Assembly: GCF_963576615.1 (NCBI RefSeq)
Contig: NC_088717.1
Coordinates: 38,580,302-38,644,301 of the forward strand
Direction of reading: 5' to 3'
Source of the DNA: Watersipora subatra
Taxonomy: Eukaryota > Bryozoa > Gymnolaemata > Cheilostomatida > Watersiporidae
DNA length: 64,000 bases
In this document: piece after piece, positions 11,996 through 24,900 of the stretch
How positions within the stretch are numbered: the first letter of the stretch is position 1
Layout of the letters: every line of letters begins with the position of its first letter
Made by a program: the position numbers and the translations under genes
Notes under the pieces: generated by a model
Told to the model about the DNA's origin: nothing
Seen by the model: the letters and a program-made list of their open reading frames with translations, nothing else
Database searches by the model: none

Positions 11996-13329
11996 GACAC
12001 CTTCTGCATTTATAGAGATGGGAGTAAACCAAATAAGAATAATTCAGATTGGTGAGAAAAATACTGCGGTATTTTTTAGCTGCCAATAGCTTATCTGAAC
12101 TCAAATTTACCTCATCAGTTAATAAGATGTATCAAAGTCTCCTCTAAGACGTTCTTAATATTATAATCATCGTAATATTATTCACCATCTTAAAATGATA
12201 ATACTAATAATATTACAATAAAATAATAATATAAAAACTATAAGATTGCCTCAAAACTAGTCAACCATAATAGGTACAGATTAGTAAATTGATAATAGGT
12301 TGGTAGAAAAACTGATGTGGTATTTTCCTTGCTGCCAGTAGTTTATTTAAGTTTACATCTTTCCCATAAGTTAATATGACAATATACGGTTTGCTGGAAG
12401 ATATTCTGAATATTAAAATCATATTATTATTTTAAAACCAGTCAAACATAAAAATTGAACAGTGTTGATGTTGGTTAACTGCTGAGTTTTAAAAGCTAAA
12501 GTAATCTCAATTCAAATACAATTGAATAAAATAAATGATTGTGCCAGGCGTGCTCCTTTATGACTGATGTTTGACCTGCATACTGTTTGCAAGAACAATA
12601 AGTCTTGGTAGACCAGAAGTTATCGAACAGCGAAACTTTCAAATTATTAGTAGCTACATAGAAACTTATTTAAAAATCTTTTGGAGTGTTTACAATCACT
12701 GCAAGCCAACAAATACATTATAACTCTGTTTACCAAGTTTACATTTTGACAACATGATGGCTAGCATTATTTTTACTTTTACCAAAAATAAAGACAAAAA
12801 GTAAAAATACCATAGCACATATTAAAGCAATTCATATACAAAATATAAAAAATAAAATAAATTGACATTTTGTTTATTGTAAAAAACCATTTAGATGTGA
12901 AGCTTGTACCTGCAGATTGCACGTAAGTCACCAATTATAATAAATCTGTTGAAAAGTAATTTCCTTTTATAAGAGTCTAACGATATACAAAATAAACATG
13001 TAAGTAATCATCATAGTTCATAATTTTACGTATATGTAAACACTGAGTGCAAAAGATATACTGCTGTCACCTAATAGTAATGTAAAAAAACAAATCTGCT
13101 GCCTGATGAACTGCTGTAAGATTTTGGTAACTTTTTGTAACGATCAAGTTGGTCGCAAGTCAGCGCTTTGACCAATCTACTCCACTGAAAAACTTGAAGA
13201 GCGGAAATACATTTATAATTCCTATTGGCTATTAGCGCAATGTAAAAACTATAGAGTTAATATTTGCCTGTAAAGTGAAACTATGCTTGGACTATGTGAG
13301 AAGTGAAATTGTGCATTAGAACAATACTA
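11996..13329. other. AT-rich spacer
   Basis: No gene seen. Short runs of AATAATATTA-type sequence near 12150-12240 and 12410-12430 look like local low complexity. Confidence 0.5.
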
Positions 13330-13440
13330 TGATTGGTTGTCACAATTGCACAATATGCGGTGATTGATTGTCACAACTGAACAATCTGCTGTGATTAGTT
13401 GTTGAAACTGAACAATTTGCTGTGATTGGTTGTTTTATTA
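13330..13440. repeat. 31-bp tandem repeat, about 3.5 copies
   Basis: Units beginning TGATTGGTTGTCACAA and containing CTGAACAAT recur at a 31-bp spacing. It directly abuts the Tigger-like element that follows. Confidence 0.8.
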
Positions 13441-13475
13441 GCCAGCTTGGCAACAAACTGGCTAATGAAACAATA

Positions 13476-14722
13476 CAGTAAAACTTCAACTTGCGAGTGC
13501 TCCAATGTACGAGAGACTTGAGATACGAGCCAGCTTTTAAGCAAGTTTTAGCACTAACATACGAGCCATGTTTGAGATACAAGCACGTGAGTCAGTTGCC
13601 AAGTATGCCGGAGGTGTTTTATGAGAACAGCATCACTCTGTATTTTTCAACTGCTCAGGTTATACTTTTGTACCGTGTCTTTTGTGTGATTTTCAGTGCT
13701 GAATTATGTGAATTAAAAGTAGCCTACTCTGCGTTGACCGAAAGTTTGCCAGTAAAATGAAAGATAATGCAAAAAAAAAGCGAATGATAACAGTTGATGT
13801 TAAACGGAAAATTATTGAAAAATATGCAAAATGTGTATGCGTGATTGAACTAGCTCAGCAATATGACAGAAATATATCCACAATTACCAAACCGAAGGAT
13901 TATATTCAGGGCATTTAGTTCGCAAAAGGACTGGCCATAGTTTCTAAGCGGCACAGCGATCTTCACGACCGCTGATGGAGAGACTGCTCAGGCATTGGAT
14001 AAACAATTGGCCGGTAACAGCGTAACTGAAACGGTGCTATATGAAAAGGCCAGTGCTATCTAGCAAAACTATAAAAATAGACATTCGGACGAGTTGGCTA
14101 GTGGTCGTGCATTAACCTTTTGTGACGACACCTGCGTTCGTCCTAATTGCAACATGTTGAAAGGGCGACAAAGGCAAACGTCTTTAGATAGGATTATCTT
14201 AAAACGGCCGGCTAGTCGTGAAAGCGAAAAAAAAGGAAAAATTAGCTAACCAGCGAGAAACTTCAAACTACGAACGCCGAAAAAATTTTAAATACGTTAA
14301 GTTAAAAATGAAAGTTTGCTTTTAGATTTGCTTCTACGTTTGTCTTTTAAGACATTGATAAAATCCAAATTTATCAAAGTCAACTGTTGTAATGAAGATA
14401 ACTTATATCTCCCTCTCTGGCAAATGCTAGCGTTAGCTGCTATTGTATGTATTTAATTTTTCATTTTTATTAATCACATTTCCGTGCATTATTTTTTAAT
14501 TGTTGCTTTTTGAAAGCATTTGGTAAATTAGGACAATAACCAACATGTTCATTCTGTTAAAATATTTTGTTTTGAGTGTTTTATATGCATTTTTAGAGTA
14601 TGGAAACCAATCAATATATATTTAATGGTTCTATATATAAATAAATTGCACCAACATGCGAGTAAATTAACATACGAGCTCAGTCTCGGAACGCATTAAG
14701 CTCGTAAGTCAAAGTATGACTG
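13476..14722 (+). mobile_element. pogo/Tigger-like DNA transposon, 1.25 kb, internally deleted
   Basis: The element starts CAGTAAAACTTCAACTTGCG and ends CTCGTAAGTCAAAGTATGACTG. The ends are imperfect inverted repeats flanked by the dinucleotide TA on both sides (13474-13475 and 14723-14724), as expected for Tc1/mariner-pogo insertion. The inner ends carry the related motif ACGAG...CGAGCTC. Inside, on the plus strand, is a short CENP-B/pogo N-terminal helix-turn-helix peptide (13757-13918). Near 14155-14250 the peptide KGRQRQTSLDRI resembles the basic tail of Tigger transposases. At 1.25 kb it is far shorter than a full element, so the catalytic domain is missing. A second, smaller member lies at 62480-63224. 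Confidence 0.82.
13757..13918 (+). pseudogene. CENP-B/pogo-type DNA-binding fragment
   Basis: The 53-codon frame reads MKDNAKKKRMITVDVKRKII, then EKYAKCVCVIELAQQYDR, then NISTITKPKDYIQGI and a stop. Tigger/CENP-B N-terminal domains show KRK-x-IS/T-x-xxK-xxII-xxxE-x-G-x-S-V-x-x-L-A-x-x-Y-x-x-x-x-S-T-I, which fits well. It is the N-terminal domain only. The rest of the transposase is deleted or broken, so it is a remnant inside the element at 13476-14722. Confidence 0.75.
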
Positions 14723-14724
14723 TA

Positions 14725-15344
14725 TTTGGCATGTTTGAAATTGCGTTGATGTAAAGGTTTTTGAAAATGACTATTGGCAAACAGCCTGATTATCACTCAG
14801 ACTGCTGTCTGTTTAAGGTAAGAAGCTGTTTTATTGCTGCTCTTTGCTTCATAAGACTTCCTAAGTGAATTTTTATTCTCAGGTAGATGAAAAGCAATCC
14901 AACTGGTTCAAGCAGTAATTAAGTTATAGCTTAAATATTTCACTAGTAGAATCAGCCGTATCAAATGCCAAATAAATCAAACCATAACAACCATGGTAAT
15001 AATTATGACCTTGTTTGCTGTTAGTCTTGGGTTATTTATTACTGCCTTTACAGTTTTATATTTATAACTGTAACTAATTTATTTATGTAGGTTATTTATA
15101 CTGCCTTTTGCTGTTTGGTGTCTGTCAATGACACAGCTCGATCTTAAAACTCAATTAGTACTGCTAAAGTAGTGGTATAAACCTCCTGGCTTGTGGAATG
15201 GAAAAAACCGCAACATTTACTTGAACAAACTCAAACTTCATCTAAATAGAGTGGGAACTCAGTACTGCCGGTACTATAAAACTTTGTATACCAATAACCT
15301 TATTTCTGTTTGAAATAAAATTATTGTCAACTCATAATACTCAA
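14725..15344. other. spacer
   Basis: No gene seen. The region 15030-15080 contains antisense AATAAA-type hexamers (TTTATT on the plus strand) that could serve gene B as distant poly(A) signals. A 3' UTR of about 850 nt would be needed. Confidence 0.35.
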
Positions 15345-15560
15345 AACTCATGAAATTATTGTGCATCTGTGCGTCTGTACGATTTTACGTCAGTACGCTT
15401 GTACGTCAGTACATCTGTGCGTCAGTACGTCTGTACGAATGATTGCATCGTCCACGATTTGAACTCAATATATTAAGGTCATCAAACCAGCACTGTAACC
15501 CCTGCATCAATCAACCACCTCTTTGAATTTCAGCATAGTTGTGCAGATAGTGATTCTCTG
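15345..15560 (-). repeat. tRNA-derived SINE with GTAC(A/T)GACG-type tail repeats
   Basis: On the minus strand a tRNA-like head reads GGTGGTTGATTGATGCAG (A-box side) and, after about 45 nt, GAGTTCAAATC (B box). It is followed by repeats of GTACAGACG/GTACTGACG down to 15365. The head is closely similar to the copy at 35388-35500. The cloverleaf is not intact, so it is not a functional tRNA. Confidence 0.65.
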
Positions 15561-15919
15561 TACTTTACGGGTGCACTTGACTATATCGTACAGAACACCA
15601 AAGTGCCAGGGTACTAGTAGAGTAATGGAAAAAATGTATCAAAAAAGTAAAATAATGTTAATATAATAATATCAAGTTATCTATTGTTTCAATACTGACA
15701 CAGAGTTATATTAGAGCGGCTTTGGAAATTACAAGTCAAAAGTTAAAATATAGATCTGAAAATAATGTCTAGTCATTAGGAAAAAGTAATATCAGCAAGA
15801 GAAAGCAACTCTTTAATAAAAGCAGATATTCCAAAGTGGCTGAGCAAGTCTTGAGTTTGGTGGTCAACATTGTCTAAAATAGGATTTGCTAGATTCATAG
15901 AAACAATGTATAATTTTCA
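15561..15919. other. 3' flank of gene B
   Basis: AT-rich sequence immediately downstream of the gene B stop codon, probably its 3' UTR. No strong poly(A) hexamer is seen on the minus strand in the first 300 bases. Confidence 0.4.
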
Positions 15920-18900
15920 TCATTTTATACAACTTCTCTCTGGCTGTTGTAAATGAATAACAGTCATCTTTTTAGACATTGTTAGTGGTTTTACTATCAA
16001 CGTTTGCTTAACTGGTTCAACTAAATGCTTCATGACTTTAACTTGAGAAGGAGACTTTTTCTTGCTGCTCAGGTAAGCGCTTGATGCTTCTGGAATCCGA
16101 AAATGTTTCTTGCTACCAATCATGTAGAGAAAATACGCAGCATTTACAATTCCCTACAAAAAACATCGACATTTTAGAAATAGTTCTTAGTTCTGTAATA
16201 GCAGTAAATATTTACTCAAATAATATTTATAACAGACCATCAAACATCGAAACAAAAAGATGCAATTTTCACTGTACAGCAGATCGCATCACTTTGAATA
16301 ATAAGTTAATTTGCTGCTTATTGGCTGTAATTGCTGCTTATTGCTGCTTATTGGCTGTAATTGCTGCTTATTGCTGCTTATTGGCTGTAATTGCTGCTTA
16401 TTGCTGCTTATTGGCTGTAATTGCTACTTATTGCTGCTTATTGGCTGTAATTGCTGCTTATTGCTGCTTATTGGCTGTAATTGCTGCTTATTGCTGCTTA
16501 TTGGCTGTAATTGCTGCTTATTGCTGCTTATTGCTGCTTATTGCTGCTTATTGGCTGTAATTGCAAAAATTTATCCTTTTATCGTTATTCAGATCTTTTC
16601 ATTTTACACAAACAAAAAACTAGTTTAGAATTTAAAGAAAGTTTTAGTTAGCAAACATTCTAAACATTTTGCAAATTAGAGACTTACCAAAATTAAATCA
16701 CAAAATCCCAGGTAAGTCAGCATCCAGCCAAAGCTCTGAGCATCAATGACAGCACCAGATATAACAGGCCCAACAGTTGATCCCAAACCCCAGCCACTAT
16801 TTAAGAGTCCTGTTATCATGCCGTATGTGTGAAGACTTTTTCTCTCATGCCCATGAACTCTGCACACATTGAAAAATAATAAATATTGGGATTATTTTGC
16901 AGCATTAGAAATTATCTCCGCTGAGGCTTATTTAAAATGATATGCATAAATTAAACTATAATTTAATTAAATAGTTAAACTAGTAAATAAACTATGGCTT
17001 AGTTACCTTTGCTTGACAACATATGACTCACAAATTATTTAGGGTAAAAGTATCAATGACTCAATTATATTTCATAATATATAATATGTTATTTCATAAT
17101 ATAGAAATTTTTTACTGAAAGTTAATCTGTTGCTATAAAATTATTGAAGATGCATCATTTATTCCTCACATCAAATTTAAACCAGAGTTGACTAATTCTG
17201 TTACAGGCTAATAACAGAAGCGATGGTCGGTCTAAAGAATTATTGCAGTAAGTATAATAATGAATGTACGCTCTTTTCAGATAAAATATATATTAATCAA
17301 GTGAGCTCTCATTTAATAAATATGTTTAGTGTGAGATAATCAACACTTACTTTGCCACTTACACTCACACTCACTTACTCTGCCAAGTCTAGTGCTGCCG
17401 GAAAAGGAGGAAGATACAACAAACTGTTGACAGCATTGACAACTACCATATCAGTTGAGCTCAGCCAAAAATATCTGCAACAATATTATATTTTACCATA
17501 TTATATCATGCTACAGCATATTAAATTATGTTGTATTATATTATTATATATCCTACTATATTATAATATGATGTTGTGTTAAATTATGTTAAATTTTATT
17601 GTATTATAATATGTCTAAATAAAATTGCCTCATACTATGTTTTGTAACAATATATTATTGTGTATTATGCTATATTAGTATTTAACTTGTTATGTTGTAC
17701 TAATTTATTTAAAATTGTACAGCATATTATATCACATCTTATTAAAGAATTTGATAAACAAAATTGCCAGTAAATCAGTTATTTTACATTTTATATAGAT
17801 ATTATATATACATGCATGTGCATCAATCATTTTATATCCCACAGATAAGACAGATAGTGCTGCACATGTAAAAAGTCAATATTGCGTACTTTTCAAATAT
17901 TCACACAAGCCAAGTTGTGATATATCACTATGAGCCTATGCAGTATGCAACAAGTGAGACTAGATTTTTGCCAAAACTCTTTCAAGACTTGAACTACAGC
18001 TTTCAGGAAATTTTCATGTCAACTGCTGACTTGACAGTAATGCCAGTATAAAACAGAGATTCTCAGCTGACAACCAATGAAAATATGCAGACAAATCTGA
18101 AGCAACCCTTTTTGTATTCTTGCATCTAACTTTATAGACTTACCTCACTTACTTTACTGATGAAATAACTTACTTTTTCTTATTGAATATAAAATCTAGC
18201 AAGGGTGACGGGCACAGTGTCAGAGTGGCTGCAGACAGTGTAATCCATCCAGCTATCATCCACTGGTAATTCCACTGTGGAAACTAAATGAACAAATATA
18301 CTATAATACGAGAAAAACCTTGAGAAGAATGACTTGATCAGGGCCTGCAGGGCCTGCAGGGCCTGCAAAAGTGAGTTAATGTCCTGAGTTCATTAATAGT
18401 GTAGTCAAGCAGAGCAAAAGACTTACAGTTGTTTTCTGTTGGAGAAAGGGCTTATAGCCCTAGTTCTCCCTTAAGTAATCTTTAAAACTCACCTAAGCAT
18501 TACTTATCCTTATAGGTGGTCGAGTCAACTAGAAGCAAGTCTACTGTAATATTTTTAGAATACAAAGGCACGATTAGGTGAGTAGCTTTTTGTTTTGTCT
18601 TATTAACATTGGTGATTGTTACATACTGTGTGATTTTAGCAAACAATAAAATTCAATGAATATTGTTCACTTACAGCTAGTCTGGGGTAAACTGGACCAA
18701 ATGAGTAAAATGTTGAAAAGCTGTACATGTATATACTTTATAGCCAGATACTTGTCTGGTCGTAGCGACCATAGTCAGAATAGGTGGCACTGAATTTACT
18801 CATCAGGGTTTGCTGCTGCAGATTAACTTATTGGTTGTAGGTAAGTACATGCAGTCTGTTGTTCTCTCCGCAACCACTGAATACTCTGGCAGCCTGTGTT

Positions 18901-21900
18901 AGTCTTTATTTATTTATGATTAAATGAATTGTATGAGTGTGTGAAGTAGAAATATAAACGGAACTGAACGTTATCGCTGTGGAGACCACAGCAACAAACA
19001 CTCGACTAAATTATTACATACACAGGGCACCAAAAGTTTGCAAATTAAAAACACATGAACCTACATGTAAGTGACTTCACTATACATTTCACACGCCATT
19101 TACCGGTGTTGATAGACTTACCGACATTATCGTTGTTTATGTTGCTTTTACCTACATGCAGATAAATATTCCTGGACAAACGAAGGTTGTAGAAATTTTG
19201 TTTTAATCCTCATAACTTATGATATCAATATTAACATTACTTGTTGCTGTTCAATATCAAGTTTATCACTTATTATCATGAATTATTACTGTTTTTTTAC
19301 TATTTATGATTGACGACTCATACTGCTGATAAAATAATACACAATTCTCTTATTAGTCTACCAAGCACTGACTACACTTGATCCCTAATTTATGTACCAG
19401 CTGCTATTAAAATCCGTGACTTAACCCATTCCGTTCATGTCTGTAAAACGGATGAAATTGAAAATTCACTCCACATTGCTATTATATGTCGCTAAAGTTA
19501 AAATAGTACTGCACTAACGTAGCTGACATTAAACAAGAAAATTGCAAAGCAAAGACCTGCATGTGTAAAATTTCTTAAATTACTTTTTAAAGTTTTTGTA
19601 GATCTTTTATTGGTGGATTACGATCATCATAAAGTATCATGACTTTTGTTTGCATTCCAGATTTTACTTGTATTATATATTATATTGTATATTATATATT
19701 GACTAAAAAATTTTTTTTCATTTTTTAAAGGTATTAAAGTTTTATTAATAAACCAAAAAATGAATAAAAAATGAAAATAAATTAATAAAGTAACTGAAAA
19801 ACAAATTAATAAAACATAATTTTATAATATGTGAGTAGGCAATGAACTGCTTTTGAATACATCAAAATCAACTAATTAAAATCATGCAATGTTTATAGCA
19901 AGCCACAAATATTAAATGTATCAATATAATTTACCAACATATAATATTAATGTTTCAATGTTACTTTTCTTTTGTTTAAATTATGCTTTTGTTGGCACAT
20001 TATAAAAAGTATTTTTCTAGGTGGTTCTGATGCAAAAAAAAGCTTGAAAAAACTTTGGCTGCAAAAAATCTATGTTTATTTTAGCATTGAATTTATGTGA
20101 AACTTGATGCATGATGGCTTCTATAATGAGCAGTTGATCTTTTTCATGTAATTATTACACTAGTGTATTAAACTTCATCCTTGACTTCGACATCAAGACT
20201 AGACTAACTATTTCTATCGCTTACCTTGTTTAGGACCTTGGAGAAAGCAGCGCAGCTGACAATATAGACAAATGACCAAACTCCATAGAGTATTCCGAGT
20301 ATAGCCGTTGTACTGTGAAGCTGTCAAAGTGAGACCACAGTAGATCAAACTCTAACAAACTGCATGAAGGCTAGAGGTCATCCATATTAATATGTATGTT
20401 TGAGCATCCAAAGCAGCATGACTTAAATAAGAATCAATATATGTAAACTTCAATAGTTATGTATTATTATATTAGTTTCATAATGATTGTTCAACTTGTA
20501 AATATGTGTTCAACCTCATTTAAGTTAATTTCAATGTACAGTTGAACTTCAGTATTCAAACTTATCAGATAGTGAACAATGGGAAACTGGAAAAAATCAA
20601 CGATAGTTTTGCTTTCTAATCTGAAAAAAAGCTCAGAATGTTAACAATCTGGAGATAGTTAAAGAAACCTGATGACACACTTGGATGCCGACGGATGCTG
20701 ACGGATTTCCACGGTTCGGGGAATATTGACTGCATTTTAATCTTTGCTCAGTATATTAATATTATCTTTGTTTTTATGTTTTGTTAAATAAAACCGAGTC
20801 CCTTTAGTTTAAGATATATTTAAGAATCGATTGTTTGATTTAGGTATTGGACTTTCACATCGGAGCTAGGCTATTCTTACTTTTTGGATTTTATGCAAAA
20901 TTCAAGGAAGCAAGGCTAAGGTATTCAAACAGCTACAGATATGGCAAAATATTACTCAGCTTATCCGGCTCTAATGATAAAGTTTTCATAAAAAATTCAC
21001 ATTACTTTATTTATTAGTAGTTCTTTTATATACAATTTATGATGTATCTTATTTTATTGCATTGTACCTTACATTATAAAAATACTTACAAACACTATTT
21101 TTAGTTTTGGAATGAATTATTTACATGTACATTACTTGTAATAGAGAAAGCTGTTTTAAAATTAAACAATTTATTTTTGAGCAGCTTTTTGGAACAGTAT
21201 GTGGAAGATAACTGAAATAAGACTATTCACACAAGCATGATCAATGTGCTATAAAAATGGCTAGAAAGATGTAGAAATTCCGGGAAAAATTCTATTTATT
21301 CACAGCTTCACAAATGTGAGTTGATTTGATGCAACGATGCTATGATTAGAAATAAAACAGTTGAAATCTAAATACTGATATAGTCCACTAATTTTGACTC
21401 ATTCTTGTTTGCTTGAGTATTTACCTTTTCACAGAAAGCAAATAAAATGCATAAGCATTTACTTGTTCAAAATTCTTTAAGGAAATAGTATTTAAATAAA
21501 CCAATTTAATTTTTTAAACAAAAATACTACACTGTATTCCTTGCCTGTAATTGGCTGTAATCCTTTTCATAACTGTAAATGTAATATGTAGGATTTACCT
21601 CCTGACTAAAACAGCTAAACTGCTCACTGAGTTTATCAGCTATTTGGTGACATAAAAATAAAAAGTTAATTTGACTGAATAACAATTTCAATTCACCTGA
21701 GAACATCACGTGTCAAAACAATAACCAAATCGTTTGACTACGTCAGAAAAATAAATTTATTCCAATCTACGGCAGTTTCGTGATGGCGGCGATTAGCTGT
21801 TTTTTTTTCAGCTTTTAAGAGCTTGTAATCACATTTTCACATATTTTGCACGTACAACACAGTAGAGTAAGACATGGCGAATCTTTTGATACCAAATAAC

Positions 21901-24900
21901 TGTAATGTGAACTTTGTTGCAAGTCAATCATTAAGTAAAGAAATAGTATTTGAATAAACTAATTTAATCTTTTAAACAGAAGTACTACACTGTATTCCTT
22001 GCCTGTAATTGGCTGTAATCCTTTTCATCACTGTAAATGTAATATGTAGTATTTACTTCCTGACTAAAACAGCTAAACTGCTAACTGAGTTATCAGCTAT
22101 TTGTTCACGTAAAAATAAAAAGTTAATTTAATCGAATAATAATTTACTACATCTGAGAGATTGAGATTTAAAGGTCGATGATATTTGCTAGAGTGATAGG
22201 CTAAGATTCTTTAATTATGAAAAGCAGGAAGTGTGTGTATAGAGCCCATTAAATTTAAGATTGATTTAAGAGTAGATTCTTTGACTGCGATTCAGAAAAT
22301 TGACCTTCATATTAGCGCTGAAACCATTACTAAAATCAGATGAGTGTCAAACTCTTATAGCGAATTTTTGTAAGACGGCCCACAATCAAAAGATAGTGTT
22401 TAAGGCTGTTGATCTCAACTAGTTAGTGTTGTTAGTCTTACCTTCAATTCAAGAGAGTGTAGCAGTAACTTACCTGGTAAGTAGGGTTTTTATGGTTACC
22501 TATCATGACAAGATGGTATATCTATGACTGTCTACATCTATTGAACATCAGTTTGAGGATTATCAACTGCCATTGTGTGGGGTTGGTCTAGTTTTCTACA
22601 ATCACTAGCTAGTGTTTCTATAGCTACATACCTACAAACCCAATCTAGTGTTTCTAAAGTTACCTATCATTACTTAGTGAGGTTTTTATTGTTACCTACT
22701 GTCACTAAGGAGGGCTTGTATAGTTACCAACCTGTACCAGGTAGTGCTCTGTCAGCCCCACATTTATACTTGCTCCTTGCAGCCTTATCATGATACAGTT
22801 TACAAACATCAACAGGCATCCAGGTATCGTCATCAGCTGCATAAAGCTTTTGGTTTTCTGGTTCTTCTCTTCCACTACAAATTATCAATTTATTTTAATT
22901 TTTAAATTTGCATAATTTTGATGGCGATAATAAGTTTTGTAATGCTTTAGTAAATTATTATTGATAAAATACTCGCAAACAGGAACATCTAGAAAAACTC
23001 TAATTATCAATTTTGCACACCCCTAAAAGAGCTGTCAGTTTTTATTCCTATGATATGTCAAGGAGGAGACTGTTAAATACCCAGTGTACACATTTAGCTT
23101 TTTCCTGACGTCTATCTGACAGAGTTTCATATTTTCAGGATTACCTGTTTAGCAGTTTGGTTAATGACCAACCTTTTAGCATTGTACGCTCTTTGCACCC
23201 CAGAGGCTCTCACGCTATATAATAAGGTCGCTTTAAGTACGTCACTTACCCACTTTAGGAATGACAACTCCAAATATAGGAATACAGATGAGGAGCAATC
23301 CGCCAATGATCAGGAAAACAAAAACATAACCTACAAACTTTGAGAAACATTTGATGTAGCAAATGCTATAACTTTTCCAAACATTCAAATAGCTGCTATT
23401 GAGTGCTTGTTATCACAACTACATGCATATTTTTTTAAATAAGTTCTTATTTCCCGTGCTTTGTTGAGACATCTGATAATCTTTCCCCACGTATTTGACT
23501 GTTAGGGTAATAATATGTATAATAGAGATAAACCTATACTGATAAGTCGTTTTTCCTCGCTATTGCGGCAAGAGAGAAAGCAATATTTTTAAGGCTAACT
23601 GCGGGACTTTCCTTAATCATATCGGGTTTGAGAATTTACACCGACTTGATGCTATATTATATAAAAGTTATTATAAAGTAAAAATCAAAAGCTTTACATC
23701 AATTCCTTACGTTATGTGAAATTTACATTATAGAAGGTAAACATTAAATGGAAGTCTACTGTAATCTTTTGCAACTGTCAAAGCATTGTCTGATATATAC
23801 AATCATACATTTTCAATAGCAAGTCTAGCTGTTGACTTTACCTTCAGCAAGGAAGGGGTACCTGGTGGTAAATGGAAATATTAGAACAACTCACTTTAAC
23901 AATGATTCTCTGCCTGACCCAATCACCGGTCTTTGGTGAAACCAGAACCACAGAACTCTTGATTAAGGGTCAAGTACTCTAACCTCTCAGCAATAGTTGC
24001 TGCATGAGTTCATAGTCAAGCAATAAATTCTTTCATATGCTGTTAAATCAATCAAATATATATGACTTTCTCCAATAATTACAGCTGCCAAAGATGTCTG
24101 GCATGTTTTAGGATTTGCTTGGTTTGTAGGTTTTACTAATATCTTAGAGGTGTTAAAGAATTGTGTTTAGATCATGTTATCCTATTGATGGAGACAACAC
24201 AACCACTTTTTACCAAACTGGTAATCCGAGTGCAAATTCATTGTTTTTTCATTCATCCTAAACTTTTCTGAGGTAATCTTTGTAATTGCATATCTACTTT
24301 TTAGCAAAATCCCTTGAAGCGCTATCATGAATGACAAGGAGAAATAGCTAGGACTTCTAATAACAAATGCTGATTCAAAGTGTATGTATGACTATTTATG
24401 CTACAGAAGTTGTTGTATTTCATTGTCTGGGTATATTTCCATTGAAGTCTAAATAGCCCTTGACCATGTCTTTTTGTAGCCTTTTGGGTGACCAGGTAAC
24501 TTTAGACAGAACTTATAAATTAATTCATTTCTTCTCCATATTTCCCCTTTTGAAAAATTTGATTTAAAGATTGCTTAAATTACTCAATTTGATTTAACTA
24601 TTTAATTGCTCTATTTATGTAATAATTTTCTAAAAGGTCAAAATAATAAAATAATAAATATATGTTTTCCACTGAATAAAATGTGTTTGCTAAAAGAAAA
24701 GTTGAGCCTACCTCATAAAGAAATCCTCCCAAAGCTGCTCCAAAAGCAAAAGAAAAGCCTGTTACAACCTCTGCGAGTCCCTGACAAGTACAGTAGCAGA
24801 TTTACTTTGAAACAGAAGGTGCAAGCATTACCAGCTAAGTTAAACACTACATATATATCAAATTACTCACTATAATTGTGTTTGACTGAAAGCCTGAGGC

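Noticed and set aside
20536-20741. Possible short transposon with ends CAGTTGAACTTC and TATTGACTG, TA-flanked
   Set aside because: The ends agree over only a few bases, too weak to call.
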